A stretch of 7,882 nucleotides of DNA from Chloroflexia bacterium (GCA_025928215.1 JAICJW010000210.1:1-7882), one strand, 5' to 3'; positions 1 through 6,287 are shown, counted from the first letter of the stretch. Numbers and translations: made by a program. Notes: generated by a model from the letters alone, not told the origin.

Positions 1-74
1 ACCACCGCCTCTATACCACCGCCCTCCGTCACACGAATGATGGCCTGGGCGCGATGGCGATGCTCGAAACCTGA
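1..74 (+). CDS. Possible 3' end of an upstream gene (partial, unidentified)
   Basis: Reading from base 3, a frame is open from the left edge to a TGA at 72-74 and encodes about 23 residues ending ...DGLGAMAMLET. Third codon positions are mostly G or C, as in the real genes here. The stretch ends about 60 bases before the promoter of the Fe-S carrier gene, a natural place for an upstream gene to finish. I do not recognise the protein. The stretch is short, and the opposite strand is also open here with a possible GTG start, so this is a guess from codon style and position. Confidence 0.3.
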   Translation, partial: HRLYTTALRHTNDGLGAMAMLET

Positions 75-134
75 GCAGCGACGCACGTCGTTGGAACAAT
101 TACCGAGAGCCCGCGTTACACGATGCGAAGGCCA

Positions 135-163
135 TAGACGGCATACATCATCGGGACTATACT
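135..163 (+). promoter_or_regulatory. Sigma-70-type promoter of the Fe-S carrier gene
   Basis: A -35 box TAGACG (135-140, 4 of 6 to TTGACA) and a -10 box TATACT (158-163, 5 of 6 to TATAAT) are separated by exactly 17 bp. Transcription would start near 170, giving a leader of roughly 36 nt before the ATG at 206. This is the best-spaced promoter upstream of this gene. No start-site data are available. Confidence 0.6.
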
Positions 164-173
164 CTTCAGTATA
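158..173 (+). promoter_or_regulatory. Perfect inverted repeat over the -10 box (candidate operator)
   Basis: TATACT-CTTC-AGTATA is a perfect 6-bp inverted repeat with a 4-bp centre. Its left arm is the -10 box itself and its right arm reaches the predicted start site. A repressor dimer bound here would block RNA polymerase. Fe-S biogenesis genes are often controlled by Rrf2-type (IscR, SufR-like) or Fur-type regulators, but I cannot match this site to a known consensus. The regulator is unknown and the operator role is inferred. Confidence 0.4.
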
Positions 174-187
174 CGATGCACGCACCC

Positions 188-195
188 GGAAGGAG
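188..195 (+). promoter_or_regulatory. Ribosome binding site that fixes the Fe-S carrier start
   Basis: GGAAGGAG ends 10 nt before the ATG at 206. The in-frame ATG at 176 lies only a few bases after the predicted transcription start and has no such site, so 206 is chosen as the start. Confidence 0.75.
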
Positions 196-205
196 ACCCA
201 TCACG

Positions 206-613
206 ATGGTTACGGAAATTCAGGCCCCGACCGAGACGGACGAAGGGCATGCTGTTTTCTTCACCGATACGGCCCGCGAGAAACTTGTCGAACTGATCGG
301 CGAGCAGCGCGCGGCGGGCAAGGAAGCGCATCTGCGGATCATGGTGCAGGGGGGCGGCTGCGCCGGCTTCTCCTACGGCATGTTCTTCGACAACCAGGAA
401 CGCCCCGGCGACAATGTCAGCGAGGTGGACGGCGTCAAGGTGCTGATGGATGACGAGACACTGGAGATGGTCGCGGGTTCTGAGGTTGACTATATGGATT
501 CGCTCTTAGGGCGTGGCTTCACGGTCAAGAACCCGAACGCCGCCTCCACCTGCGGCTGCGGCCACTCGTTCCGCGTTGCGGGCAAGAAGGGCCAGGCGGA
601 AGCCTGCCACTAG
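206..613 (+). CDS. A-type iron-sulfur cluster carrier (ErpA/IscA/HesB family)
   Basis: 135-residue cytoplasmic protein that would receive and hand over Fe-S clusters to client apoenzymes. The family hallmark of three cysteines is intact: Cys52 in GGGCAGFSYGM, and Cys116 and Cys118 in the C-terminal CGCGHSF motif. Around them is the usual fold, with an N-terminal 'FTDTAREKLVELI' helix (about 19-31) and the 'GSEVDYMDSLLGRGFTVKNPNA' region (91-112). Length is slightly above the usual 105-120 because of an acidic N-terminal extension and a KKGQAEACH tail that adds a fourth cysteine, Cys134. The ATG at 206 follows a strong Shine-Dalgarno site. The gene looks monocistronic: own promoter, own terminator, and no isc or suf genes beside it, as is usual for erpA-like genes. 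The family is certain, but the ErpA/IscA/SufA subgroup cannot be settled from sequence alone, so no symbol is given. Confidence 0.95.
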   Translation: MVTEIQAPTETDEGHAVFFTDTAREKLVELIGEQRAAGKEAHLRIMVQGGGCAGFSYGMFFDNQERPGDNVSEVDGVKVLMDDETLEMVAGSEVDYMDSLLGRGFTVKNPNAASTCGCGHSFRVAGKKGQAEACH

Positions 614-629
614 ACGAAGGCTAAAGAAC

Positions 630-792
630 TAAGGACTGAGGACTGAGTGGGAACGCTCGGCCCTCTTTCTTTTTCCTCACCCCCGGCCCCTCTCCATCGC
701 CAAACGGATCGCCATTATTCCGTAGCCTGAGAGCGATGGAGAGGGGAGTCGTAGGGGCGCATGCGATGCGCCCATCCCCTCCTCAGTCCTTA
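630..792. repeat. Nested intergenic palindromes between convergent genes (copy A)
   Basis: The convergent gap is built of inverted repeats. An outer pair of exact 12-mers, TAAGGACTGAGG (630-641) and its complement (781-792), encloses a REP-like unit at 675-746. That unit begins with the 20-mer CTCACCCCCGGCCCCTCTCC at 676-695 and has a perfect 14-bp stem (687-700 with 733-746) and a 32-nt loop. Beyond it lies a perfect 8-bp hairpin, GGGCGCAT-GCG-ATGCGCCC (755-773). The right outer arm contains the TAA stop of the dppC-like gene. The 3' ends of both transcripts would be highly structured, which may protect them or terminate the minus-strand operon, though no T-tract follows on that strand. Confidence 0.75.
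643..675 (+). terminator. Intrinsic terminator after the Fe-S carrier gene
   Basis: A 7-bp stem (643-649 with 654-660, including two G-U pairs) is closed by a GGAA tetraloop and followed by a T-rich tract, CCCTCTTTCTTTTT. It starts 30 bp after the stop codon. The tract is interrupted by C residues, so termination may be only moderately efficient. Confidence 0.5.
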
Positions 793-1692
793 TCTTCCTC
801 GGAGGCGGGGGTCGAGGGCATCGCGGAGGGCATCGCCGACGAAGTTGAGGGACATGACGACGCTGACGATGGCGAGGGCGGGGAAGGTGCCGAGCCACCA
901 ATCATAGAACTTCGCCACGGACGCATTGATCATCGCGCCCCATTCCGGGTTCGGCGGCACCGCGCCAAGGCCGATGAACGACAGCCCCGCCATGAGGATG
1001 ATCGCCGCGCCGATGTCCAGCGTCGCCTTGACGATGATCGGCGCGTCTGTCCCCGGCAGGATGTGACGCATCAGGATACGCCAGCGGCCCGCGCCAATCG
1101 CCTCCGCCGCCGTCACGTACTCATTCTGTTTGAGCGAAAGCACCGCCCCGCGCATGACGCGCGCATATTCCGGCCAAAGCACGAGGATGATCGCGACCAG
1201 CGCATTGGAGATGCTTGGTCCGCCGCGCACCGCCGTGATCGCCATCGCCAGGATGATCGAGGGGAAGGCGAGCACAACATCTGCCGCGCGCATAATGATG
1301 TTGTCGAGCCAGCCGCCGACGTACCCCGCGAACGCGCCGAGGATGATGCCGATCGTCGCCGTGGCGAGAATGGTCAGGAAGCCTGCCGGGACGGAAATGC
1401 GCGCGCCATAGAGGACGCGGCTAAAAATGTCCCGGCCCAGATCGTCGGTGCCGAAGAAATGCGTGTGGCTCGGCCCCTGCAACCGATGGCTGATGTCCTG
1501 CTTGTTCGGCTCATAGGGCGCGATCAGGGGCGCGGTGGCCGCGATCAGCAACCAGATCGCGAGCACAACGAGACCGGCCATCGCCAGCGGGTTCCGTCGC
1601 AGCGACAGCACCGCCTTGACGAAGGGCGACCGCTCCCGCCGCATCTTTTGTGGGGCGAATGCCGCCCCCTCAGCAACACTCACCGTCGCCAT
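790..1692 (-). CDS. Peptide/opine/nickel-type ABC transporter permease (DppC/OppC family)
   Basis: 300-residue inner-membrane permease, one of two that would form the translocation channel of a family 5 solute importer. Family features appear in order: a cytoplasmic N-terminus, a first membrane segment (about 37-58), the OppC/DppC-type sequence FFGTDDLGRDIFSRVLYGAR (79-98), further membrane segments, the EAA coupling loop YVTAAEAIGAGRWRILMRHI (192-211) that contacts the ATPase, and a C-terminus ending LDPRLRGR. The ATG at 1692 is chosen because the protein there starts as expected. A GTG at 1725 would add 11 residues read from the neighbouring palindromic element, so I reject it. The ribosome site is weak (GGGGAT about 7 nt upstream). 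It is the last gene of the minus-strand block. The expected ATPase genes do not follow it, because the next gene is convergent. Confidence 0.93.
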   Translation of the reverse strand: MATVSVAEGAAFAPQKMRRERSPFVKAVLSLRRNPLAMAGLVVLAIWLLIAATAPLIAPYEPNKQDISHRLQGPSHTHFFGTDDLGRDIFSRVLYGARISVPAGFLTILATATIGIILGAFAGYVGGWLDNIIMRAADVVLAFPSIILAMAITAVRGGPSISNALVAIILVLWPEYARVMRGAVLSLKQNEYVTAAEAIGAGRWRILMRHILPGTDAPIIVKATLDIGAAIILMAGLSFIGLGAVPPNPEWGAMINASVAKFYDWWLGTFPALAIVSVVMSLNFVGDALRDALDPRLRGR

Positions 1693-1717
1693 CGCACATC
1701 CCCATCCGCGCAATCCA

Positions 1718-1810
1718 TGAACCACGAAGAGAAAGAAAAGAGAAAAAGCGGAAACAGGTGTTTTCTCTTTCTACTTCCTTCCTTTGTGCTCTTCGTGTCT
1801 TCGTGGTTCA
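1718..1810. repeat. AT-rich palindromic element between the two permease genes
   Basis: A 93-bp element is bounded by a perfect 13-bp inverted repeat, TGAACCACGAAGA (1718-1730) and its complement (1798-1810). The inner arms are purine-rich on the left and pyrimidine-rich on the right and are partly complementary. On the minus strand it reads as AACCACGAAGACACGAAGAG followed by A/G-rich sequence, a style of intergenic repeat I have seen in environmental bacterial genomes. Its base composition differs sharply from the GC-rich genes on either side. It fills nearly all of the dppB-dppC gap and would fold into a long hairpin in the operon mRNA. Confidence 0.75.
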
Positions 1811-1826
1811 AATCGTTCGTCCTTCT

Positions 1827-2837
1827 TTAGCTCAGACGGATGCGAGGGTCGAGGAAACCATAGAGGATGTCAACGGCGAGATTGAAGAGGACGAAAACGA
1901 CCGCGACGACGAGCGTGACGCCGAGAATGCCGGCGAAATCGAGTTTGGTCGCCGTCTGCACCGCGTACTGGCCGAGGCCGGGCCAGCGAAAGATGGACTC
2001 CGTGAAGACCGCGCCCGCCAGCAGGCCGCCAAAGGTCAGGCCGAGCACCGTGACGGTTGGGATCAGGGCATTCCGGAGCGCGTGGCTGCCGATCACCGCG
2101 CGCTCCGGCAACCCCTTAGCCCGCGCGGTACGGACGTAATCATTGTTCATCACATCGAGCAGGGACGAGCGGATCATCCGCGCGATGATGCCGATGGCGA
2201 ACGAGCCAAGCACGACCGCCGGGAGAAGCACGTGCTTGAACGCCATCCCGAGCACATCCCACTGCCCATGCACCAGCGCATCCACGGTATAGAGTCCTGT
2301 GAGGTGTTTGGGCGGGTCAACGCCGTCATCGAGCCGCCCGCCGAAGGGAAGCCATTTCAGGCGATAGGCGAACACCGTTTGCGAGAGTAAAGCGAGATAG
2401 TAAATTGGCACGGCGGTGCCAAGGAGTGAGACGCCGCGCGCCGCGTGATCCACCGGGCCATTGTGCCGGATGGCGGCGACGATACCGAGCGGCCCACCAA
2501 CGACGATTGCGAAGAGCATCGCGAACAACGAGAGTTCGACGGTAGCGGGGAAGAACTGCTTGAGGTCCCGACCGACCGAGTGGCGCGTCGTCAGGGACTG
2601 GCCGAGATCGCCGTGCAGAAGGTTCTTCAAATAGAGGACGTACTGCACCGGCACGGGCTTGTCCAACCCGTATTTCTTGCGCACCTGCGCGATCACCTCC
2701 GGCGTGGCGATCCTCTCGCTGATGATTGCCGCGGTCGGATCACCCGGTACGGAGTGCGCGAGCGTAAACGTCGCGATCGTTGTCAGGAACAAGACGACGA
2801 CGGAAAGCAGCAACCGCCGCGCGAGATACCGTGCCAC
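1827..2837 (-). CDS. Peptide/opine/nickel-type ABC transporter permease (DppB/OppB family)
   Basis: 336-residue inner-membrane permease that would pair with the DppC-like protein. It opens with the typical DppB N-terminus, a membrane helix (about 9-29) followed by SVPGDP (29-34). The periplasmic region containing YGLDKPVPVQY (56-66) and the LHGDLGQSL motif (74-82) comes next. Further membrane segments lead to the EAA loop DYVRTARAKGLPERAVIG (233-250) ending in ALIP, and to the GAVFTESIFRWPGLGQY signature (275-291). The C-terminus DPRIRLS is standard. Length is normal for the family (about 306-340). The start is GTG at 2837, supported by CGGAG 6 nt upstream; I find no better ATG. Membrane segments are placed by eye. 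Substrate cannot be read from a permease. Confidence 0.94.
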   Translation of the reverse strand: MARYLARRLLLSVVVLFLTTIATFTLAHSVPGDPTAAIISERIATPEVIAQVRKKYGLDKPVPVQYVLYLKNLLHGDLGQSLTTRHSVGRDLKQFFPATVELSLFAMLFAIVVGGPLGIVAAIRHNGPVDHAARGVSLLGTAVPIYYLALLSQTVFAYRLKWLPFGGRLDDGVDPPKHLTGLYTVDALVHGQWDVLGMAFKHVLLPAVVLGSFAIGIIARMIRSSLLDVMNNDYVRTARAKGLPERAVIGSHALRNALIPTVTVLGLTFGGLLAGAVFTESIFRWPGLGQYAVQTATKLDFAGILGVTLVVAVVFVLFNLAVDILYGFLDPRIRLS

Positions 2838-2856
2838 GCGTCACTCCGTTCCTTCA

Positions 2857-2901
2857 GGGCTGAGGGCTGAGATCGCCCGCTCTTTACTCAGTCCTCAGCC
2901 C
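2857..2901 (-). repeat. Hairpin between the binding-protein and permease genes
   Basis: The 15-nt arms GGGCTGAGGGCTGAG (2857-2871) and CTCAGTCCTCAGCCC (2887-2901) pair with a single mismatch around a 15-nt loop. It lies 8 nt after the lipoprotein stop and about 20 nt before the permease start. Binding-protein mRNA is commonly made or kept in excess of permease mRNA by such an intercistronic stem. The units (ctgagg, gactgag) resemble those flanking copy A near 630-647 and 781-792, so it may also be a repeat-family member. No T-tract follows, so full termination is unlikely. Confidence 0.6.
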
Positions 2902-2909
2902 CTCGTGTG

Positions 2910-4724
2910 TTATCCCGTCCTGGCGAGCAGGTAGGGATTGACGAGATCAACGGGATGGTAGACATAGCCGGTAATCGTCTTCTGCGAGACGATCTGGGCG
3001 ACAGGCTGTTCGAGCACGAGGAACGGCGCGTCATCCTGGATGATCTTCTGAATCTGCCCGTAGATGTCCGCGCGCTTGGCGTTGTCAGTCTCGGCCAGGC
3101 CCTGCGCGAGCAGCTTATCCACCTCGGGATTGGAATACTTGACGCGCTTGGCCGCCGCGCCACCGGTCTTCCCAAACGGCTCCGCATAGGTGTGGACATC
3201 TGCGTAGTCCGGCGACCAACTGGAAACCGTGAACTGCAACTTCGCGGCGCGGTAATCGGCGAGGCGTTGCTGCGGCTCGACCGGCGCGAGATCAACCTTG
3301 AGACCCGTCTGCTCGATATCCGCCTTCAATTTCGGCGCGAGCGTATCGAGCGCCACGCCTTCGATGACATCCCCCGCGCCATAGGTGAACTTGACTGTCT
3401 GCCCCACCGCATTCGCTTGCTTGATGAGGTCTTTCGCCTTCGTCAGGTCGGTCTTATACATCTGCGGCTGCTTATCAACACCGAGCAACCCGATGGGAAT
3501 AATCGTTGGCGGCCGAACCGCCGCGCCTTTCAGCAAATCCTGGATGATGCCGTCGTAATCAATCGCGTAGCCAATCGCCTGCCGCACCTGCTTGTTCGCG
3601 AGCAGGCCGCCGGTATCGGGCGAGACGTTGAGCGCGAGGTAAACGATGTCGAGCGTATTGCCCTTGGTGAGCGTGTACTTGCCGGACTTGTCCAACTGCG
3701 CGACCGCATCGGGATCGAGATCGTTGGCGATATCAATCGCGCCCGCCTCAAGCTGCTGCTGCTCGGTGCCGGAATCCTTCATCTGCTTCATGATGAAGCG
3801 GTCATACTTCGCGGGTTCGCGCCAGTAATTCGGGTTCTTATCCATCACGACCTGATCCTTGATGGTGAAGGACTTGAGGATGAACGGGCCTGTGCCGGCG
3901 CTATTCTGATCGAGGAAGTCCTTCGCCTTGTCGGTATCTTTCGCGTTCGGCGCGTCGGTGCCGCCCTTTGCTTTGACGGCCTTGCTATCGAGGACAACGG
4001 TATTGTTCGTCGCAAGGTAGGAAAGAAAGGCGACGTTCGGTGCGGCGAGCGTGAAGCTGACGGTCATCGGATCAACCGCCTTCACATTCACCGCGGTATC
4101 GGTGCTGAACGGGTCGGCGAGGAACGACGGGTTATCCGCGAGGTAATGCAGCCGCCTCATCGAGAAGACCCAATCGTCAGCGGTCATTGTGTTGCCGGTG
4201 TGGAACTTCACATTCTCGCGCAGATGGAAGGTGTAGGTCTTGCCGTCCGCCGAGACGCCTCCGTTCTGCGTCGTCGGCACTTCCTTGGCGAGGACCGGCA
4301 CGTACTGGGTGATGTCCGGTGGGTTCTGGAAGACGAGCGTCTCATACGCGCCCGCCATAATCGGGTTCGACGAGATTTCGTAGACATGGCCGGGATCGAA
4401 GGTGATGAGGTCGTTGATGTTGCGGCCCATGACGATCTGACCGCCGGGCTTCGCGGCCGCCGTCGTGCCACCCGCAGCCGGGCTTGCCGCCGCGGCGGGA
4501 GCAGTCGTCGCCGCCCCGGTGGTTGGCGCGGCGGCGGACGATCCGGCAGTCGTCGCGGCGGCGGGAGCGGTGGTTGGCGCGGCGCCGGTCGTGGCGGCTG
4601 CTTTCGTCGCGGCGGGAGTAGCCGTCGCGGCGCTACTGCCCCCGCACGCCGCGAGCAGGGCAGGCACGAGAAGCGCAAGGAGCGCCATTGCGGCAGAACG
4701 GCGGAGATGATGGGTACGTTTCAT
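2910..4724 (-). CDS. ABC transporter substrate-binding lipoprotein, family 5 (peptide/opine/nickel type)
   Basis: 604-residue secreted lipoprotein that would capture solute outside the membrane and deliver it to the two permeases downstream. The N-terminus is a lipoprotein signal: MKRTHHLRR, a hydrophobic stretch, then the lipobox LAAC with Cys27 as the lipidated residue. Residues 28-93 are a low-complexity Ala/Thr/Pro/Ser/Gly linker. From about 94 the SBP_bac_5 domain begins (GGQIVMGRNINDLITFDP), with family hallmarks such as NPIMAGAYETL, SADGKTYTFHLRENVKFHTG, GTGPFILKSF, LALNVS and RQAIGYAIDYDGI, ending PFLVLEQPVAQIVSQ...VNPYLLARTG. The ATG at 4724 follows AAAGGGAG by 8 nt; the upstream GTG at 4733 overlaps that site and is rejected. 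First gene of a three-gene minus-strand block with its own promoter. The ligand is unknown, because family 5 covers dipeptides, oligopeptides, nickel, haem and opines. Confidence 0.95.
   Translation of the reverse strand: MKRTHHLRRSAAMALLALLVPALLAACGGSSAATATPAATKAAATTGAAPTTAPAAATTAGSSAAAPTTGAATTAPAAAASPAAGGTTAAAKPGGQIVMGRNINDLITFDPGHVYEISSNPIMAGAYETLVFQNPPDITQYVPVLAKEVPTTQNGGVSADGKTYTFHLRENVKFHTGNTMTADDWVFSMRRLHYLADNPSFLADPFSTDTAVNVKAVDPMTVSFTLAAPNVAFLSYLATNNTVVLDSKAVKAKGGTDAPNAKDTDKAKDFLDQNSAGTGPFILKSFTIKDQVVMDKNPNYWREPAKYDRFIMKQMKDSGTEQQQLEAGAIDIANDLDPDAVAQLDKSGKYTLTKGNTLDIVYLALNVSPDTGGLLANKQVRQAIGYAIDYDGIIQDLLKGAAVRPPTIIPIGLLGVDKQPQMYKTDLTKAKDLIKQANAVGQTVKFTYGAGDVIEGVALDTLAPKLKADIEQTGLKVDLAPVEPQQRLADYRAAKLQFTVSSWSPDYADVHTYAEPFGKTGGAAAKRVKYSNPEVDKLLAQGLAETDNAKRADIYGQIQKIIQDDAPFLVLEQPVAQIVSQKTITGYVYHPVDLVNPYLLARTG
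4518..4584. repeat. Internal direct repeat in the lipoprotein linker
   Basis: GGTGGTTGGCGCGGCG occurs exactly at 4518-4533 and 4569-4584, an offset of 51 bp, or 17 codons. In the protein it corresponds to AAPTT at about 48-52 and 65-69. The surrounding GCG/GCC-rich sequence suggests the linker grew by slippage or tandem duplication and may vary in length between strains. Confidence 0.6.
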
Positions 4725-4819
4725 GCAAGCCACTCCCTTTCGCCTAAAACGAGAGGACCGAACGCCCTCACCGCATGCCTAAATGTGGTTCCTGCTCACT
4801 TACTTTCCCTGTCCCTGCC

Positions 4820-4847
4820 ACGATACCAGCAAATTCCCTGTCGTCAA
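4820..4847 (-). promoter_or_regulatory. Promoter of the ABC transporter operon
   Basis: On the minus strand a -35 box TTGACG (4842-4847, 5 of 6) and a -10 box TATCGT (4820-4825, 4 of 6) are separated by 16 bp. Transcription would start near 4812 and leave a leader of about 88 nt before the lipoprotein ATG. The promoter sits just inside the transporter side of the palindromic element at 4860-4994, so that element is immediately upstream of the -35 box. Confidence 0.5.
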
Positions 4848-4859
4848 GCGGTTGGGGAC

Positions 4860-4994
4860 ATCACCCCCGGCCTCTGTCCATCGCAAGCGATAGAGAGAGG
4901 GAGCGACCTCTGCTAGGACGAGATATTTGGGGAACGCCACGGCATTTTGCGCGAGTCACCCCTCGCCGCGTGACGGAGAGGGACCGGGGGTGAG
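4860..4994. repeat. Composite palindromic repeat element, copy B
   Basis: This 135-bp element is bounded by imperfect inverted ends, ATCACCCCCGGCC on the left and GGACCGGGGGTGAG on the right. Its left unit folds into a 14-bp stem with two mismatches (4871-4884 with 4887-4900). Its right unit (4951-4994) is identical in 41 of 44 positions to the right unit of copy C. Both copies also share GCGACCTCT just after the left hairpin. The centre (about 4910-4950) is poorly conserved. No transposase is encoded. It resembles a REP/BIME or a MITE-like non-autonomous element. Confidence 0.75.
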
Positions 4995-5014
4995 GTTGTT
5001 TCGAGAATGCATAC

Positions 5015-5032
5015 ACCCTGGGCTCCCAGGGT
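5015..5032 (-). terminator. Hairpin after the oxidase gene (possible terminator)
   Basis: ACCCTGGG-CT-CCCAGGGT is a perfect 8-bp inverted repeat; sterically it would form 7 bp with a 4-nt loop. It begins 6 nt after the oxidase stop codon on the minus strand. No run of T follows, so it may act in 3'-end protection or Rho-assisted termination instead of classical intrinsic termination. Confidence 0.45.
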
Positions 5033-5038
5033 CAGCGT

Positions 5039-6193
5039 TCAAGCCGTCGGGAACGGCAGGGCGATGGCGTCGTGATGCACGTACCCTTCCCGAAAGCGGT
5101 CGAGTTTGATCTCCTCCGCTGGAAGGTCACGCACCGCGCCATCCACGATCAGTTCGGCCATCTTCAGGCCGAGGGCCGGCCCCCACATCATGCCGTGCCC
5201 TCCGGCGGCGAGGACATAGAACCCCGGCAGCGGTTGGTCTATGATCGGCAGGTGATCCGGCGTGTAATCAATTGAGCCTGCCCACGCGCGCGAGACGCGC
5301 TGCCCCGCGAGCGCAGGAAAGACCGACTCCCACGCCGGGCGCATCTTCTCGAAATAGTCCCAATCGAAATCGAGTTGATAGCGGTCCGAAGGGTCCGCCC
5401 GCTCATCCGGGTTGCTGAGGCCGAGCAGCGCGCCCTGCTCCTCCGGGCGGACATAGACCCCCTTGGCAAGCGCGAAGAACATCGGGAACGACGGTACGTC
5501 CGGGTACGTGACGACGAGATGCCGCGCCGCCGAGACTGGAACCTCTACTCCAACCATCGCGCCGACCGCCCGCGCCCCGCGTGGCCCACCGGCGTCCAGC
5601 ACGCGATCCGACGTGAAGGTGCCGCGCGTCGTTCGCACCGTAAAGGCGCCCCTCGCCTGCGCGATCCCTTCGACGGTGCATCGCTCGAAAACGTCAATCG
5701 CGGGGTGCCGCGCCGCCGCGAAGGTGATATTGCGCGCGACAATTGGCGGATGGACATAGCCATCGTTCGCGGTATACGTCGCGCCGCGCAGATGTTCCCA
5801 ATCGAGGCCGGGGAAGCGCGCGCGCCCTTCGGCGGCATCCAGCCATTCGTTCTCCATACCACAGGCGCGCCGCAGATCAACGAGTGCGAGGAAGGCGGCA
5901 TGTTCTGCCTCCGTCTCCGCCAGCACGTAATATCCCGTCTCGGTGAAGCCGCTGTCCAACCCGAGTTCCGCGCCGAGATCGAGATAGCATTGGCGGGACC
6001 AGATACCGAGTTTGATTGCCGTCTCGGAGCCGCCCTGCTGCCGCACGACGCCCGCCGAGCGCGTCGTCGCGCCAGACCCCGCCCAGCCACGCTCGCAGAC
6101 GGCGATTCTGCCGAACCCGCGCCCGGCCAACGCGTGCGCCGTCCACAGTCCGAGGTTGCCCGCGCCGATGATAATGAGGTCGTACGTCGCCAT
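5039..6193 (-). CDS. FAD-dependent oxidoreductase, DAO family (sarcosine oxidase beta/glycine oxidase-like)
   Basis: 384-residue soluble flavoenzyme expected to oxidise the C-N bond of an amino acid or secondary amine to an imine, with FAD as cofactor. The N-terminal Rossmann motif is GAGNLG (10-15), followed by Glu34 at the end of the second strand where family members bind the FAD ribose, and then SGATTRSAGVVR (40-51), a typical DAO segment. Near the C-terminus are TPDHLPIID and GGHGMMWGPALG (about 331-342), which close the flavin site and look most like SoxB/proline-dehydrogenase-beta enzymes. The ATG at 6193 follows GAGAGGA by 7 nt. I see no partner subunit gene (soxA/D/G-like), so it may act alone. 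I found no convincing promoter upstream. Substrate is not predictable. Same strand as the transporter genes, but a promoter, an element and a hairpin lie between them. Confidence 0.92.
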   Translation of the reverse strand: MATYDLIIIGAGNLGLWTAHALAGRGFGRIAVCERGWAGSGATTRSAGVVRQQGGSETAIKLGIWSRQCYLDLGAELGLDSGFTETGYYVLAETEAEHAAFLALVDLRRACGMENEWLDAAEGRARFPGLDWEHLRGATYTANDGYVHPPIVARNITFAAARHPAIDVFERCTVEGIAQARGAFTVRTTRGTFTSDRVLDAGGPRGARAVGAMVGVEVPVSAARHLVVTYPDVPSFPMFFALAKGVYVRPEEQGALLGLSNPDERADPSDRYQLDFDWDYFEKMRPAWESVFPALAGQRVSRAWAGSIDYTPDHLPIIDQPLPGFYVLAAGGHGMMWGPALGLKMAELIVDGAVRDLPAEEIKLDRFREGYVHHDAIALPFPTA

Positions 6194-6287
6194 ACATCTA
6201 TCCTCTCACCTGTTACGGAAACGATGCGACGGACTCATGAGATACATTCTGTCCGAACGCCGATGCTCCGGCAAGAGGGATAGAAAA

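Larger units (their letters stand above)
4725..5038. other. 314-bp intergenic region between the oxidase and lipoprotein genes
   Basis: The gap holds, from the lipoprotein side outward, a ribosome site, a leader of about 88 nt, a promoter (4820-4847), composite palindromic element B (4860-4994) and a hairpin (5015-5032) just past the oxidase stop codon. I find no RNA gene or credible small ORF in it. A frame open across part of it on the plus strand is only the continuation of an antisense shadow of the lipoprotein. Confidence 0.7.

Noticed and set aside
37..453. 138-residue plus-strand frame overlapping the Fe-S carrier start
   Set aside because: Different frame from the Fe-S carrier, crosses its promoter and ribosome site, and gives an Arg-rich product without a family match.
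1693..1725. GTG at 1725 as the start of the DppC-like permease
   Set aside because: It would add 11 residues encoded partly by the palindromic element, with no ribosome site. The ATG at 1692 gives a normal N-terminus.
736..1830. 364-residue open frame on the plus strand
   Set aside because: Antisense to the DppC-like permease and read through the palindromes on both sides; composition is Arg/Asp/His-rich and no family is recognisable.
1650..2390. 246-residue open frame on the plus strand
   Set aside because: Antisense to the DppB-like permease; Glu/Arg-rich shadow product.
2907..4916. 669-residue open frame on the plus strand
   Set aside because: It is exactly antisense to the substrate-binding lipoprotein, whose translation matches a known family throughout. 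The antisense product is Arg/Gly/Asp-rich with no recognisable domain, as expected from a GC-rich shadow frame.
5375..6283. 302-residue open frame on the plus strand
   Set aside because: Antisense to the FAD oxidase, which has clear GxGxxG and DAO motifs on the minus strand.
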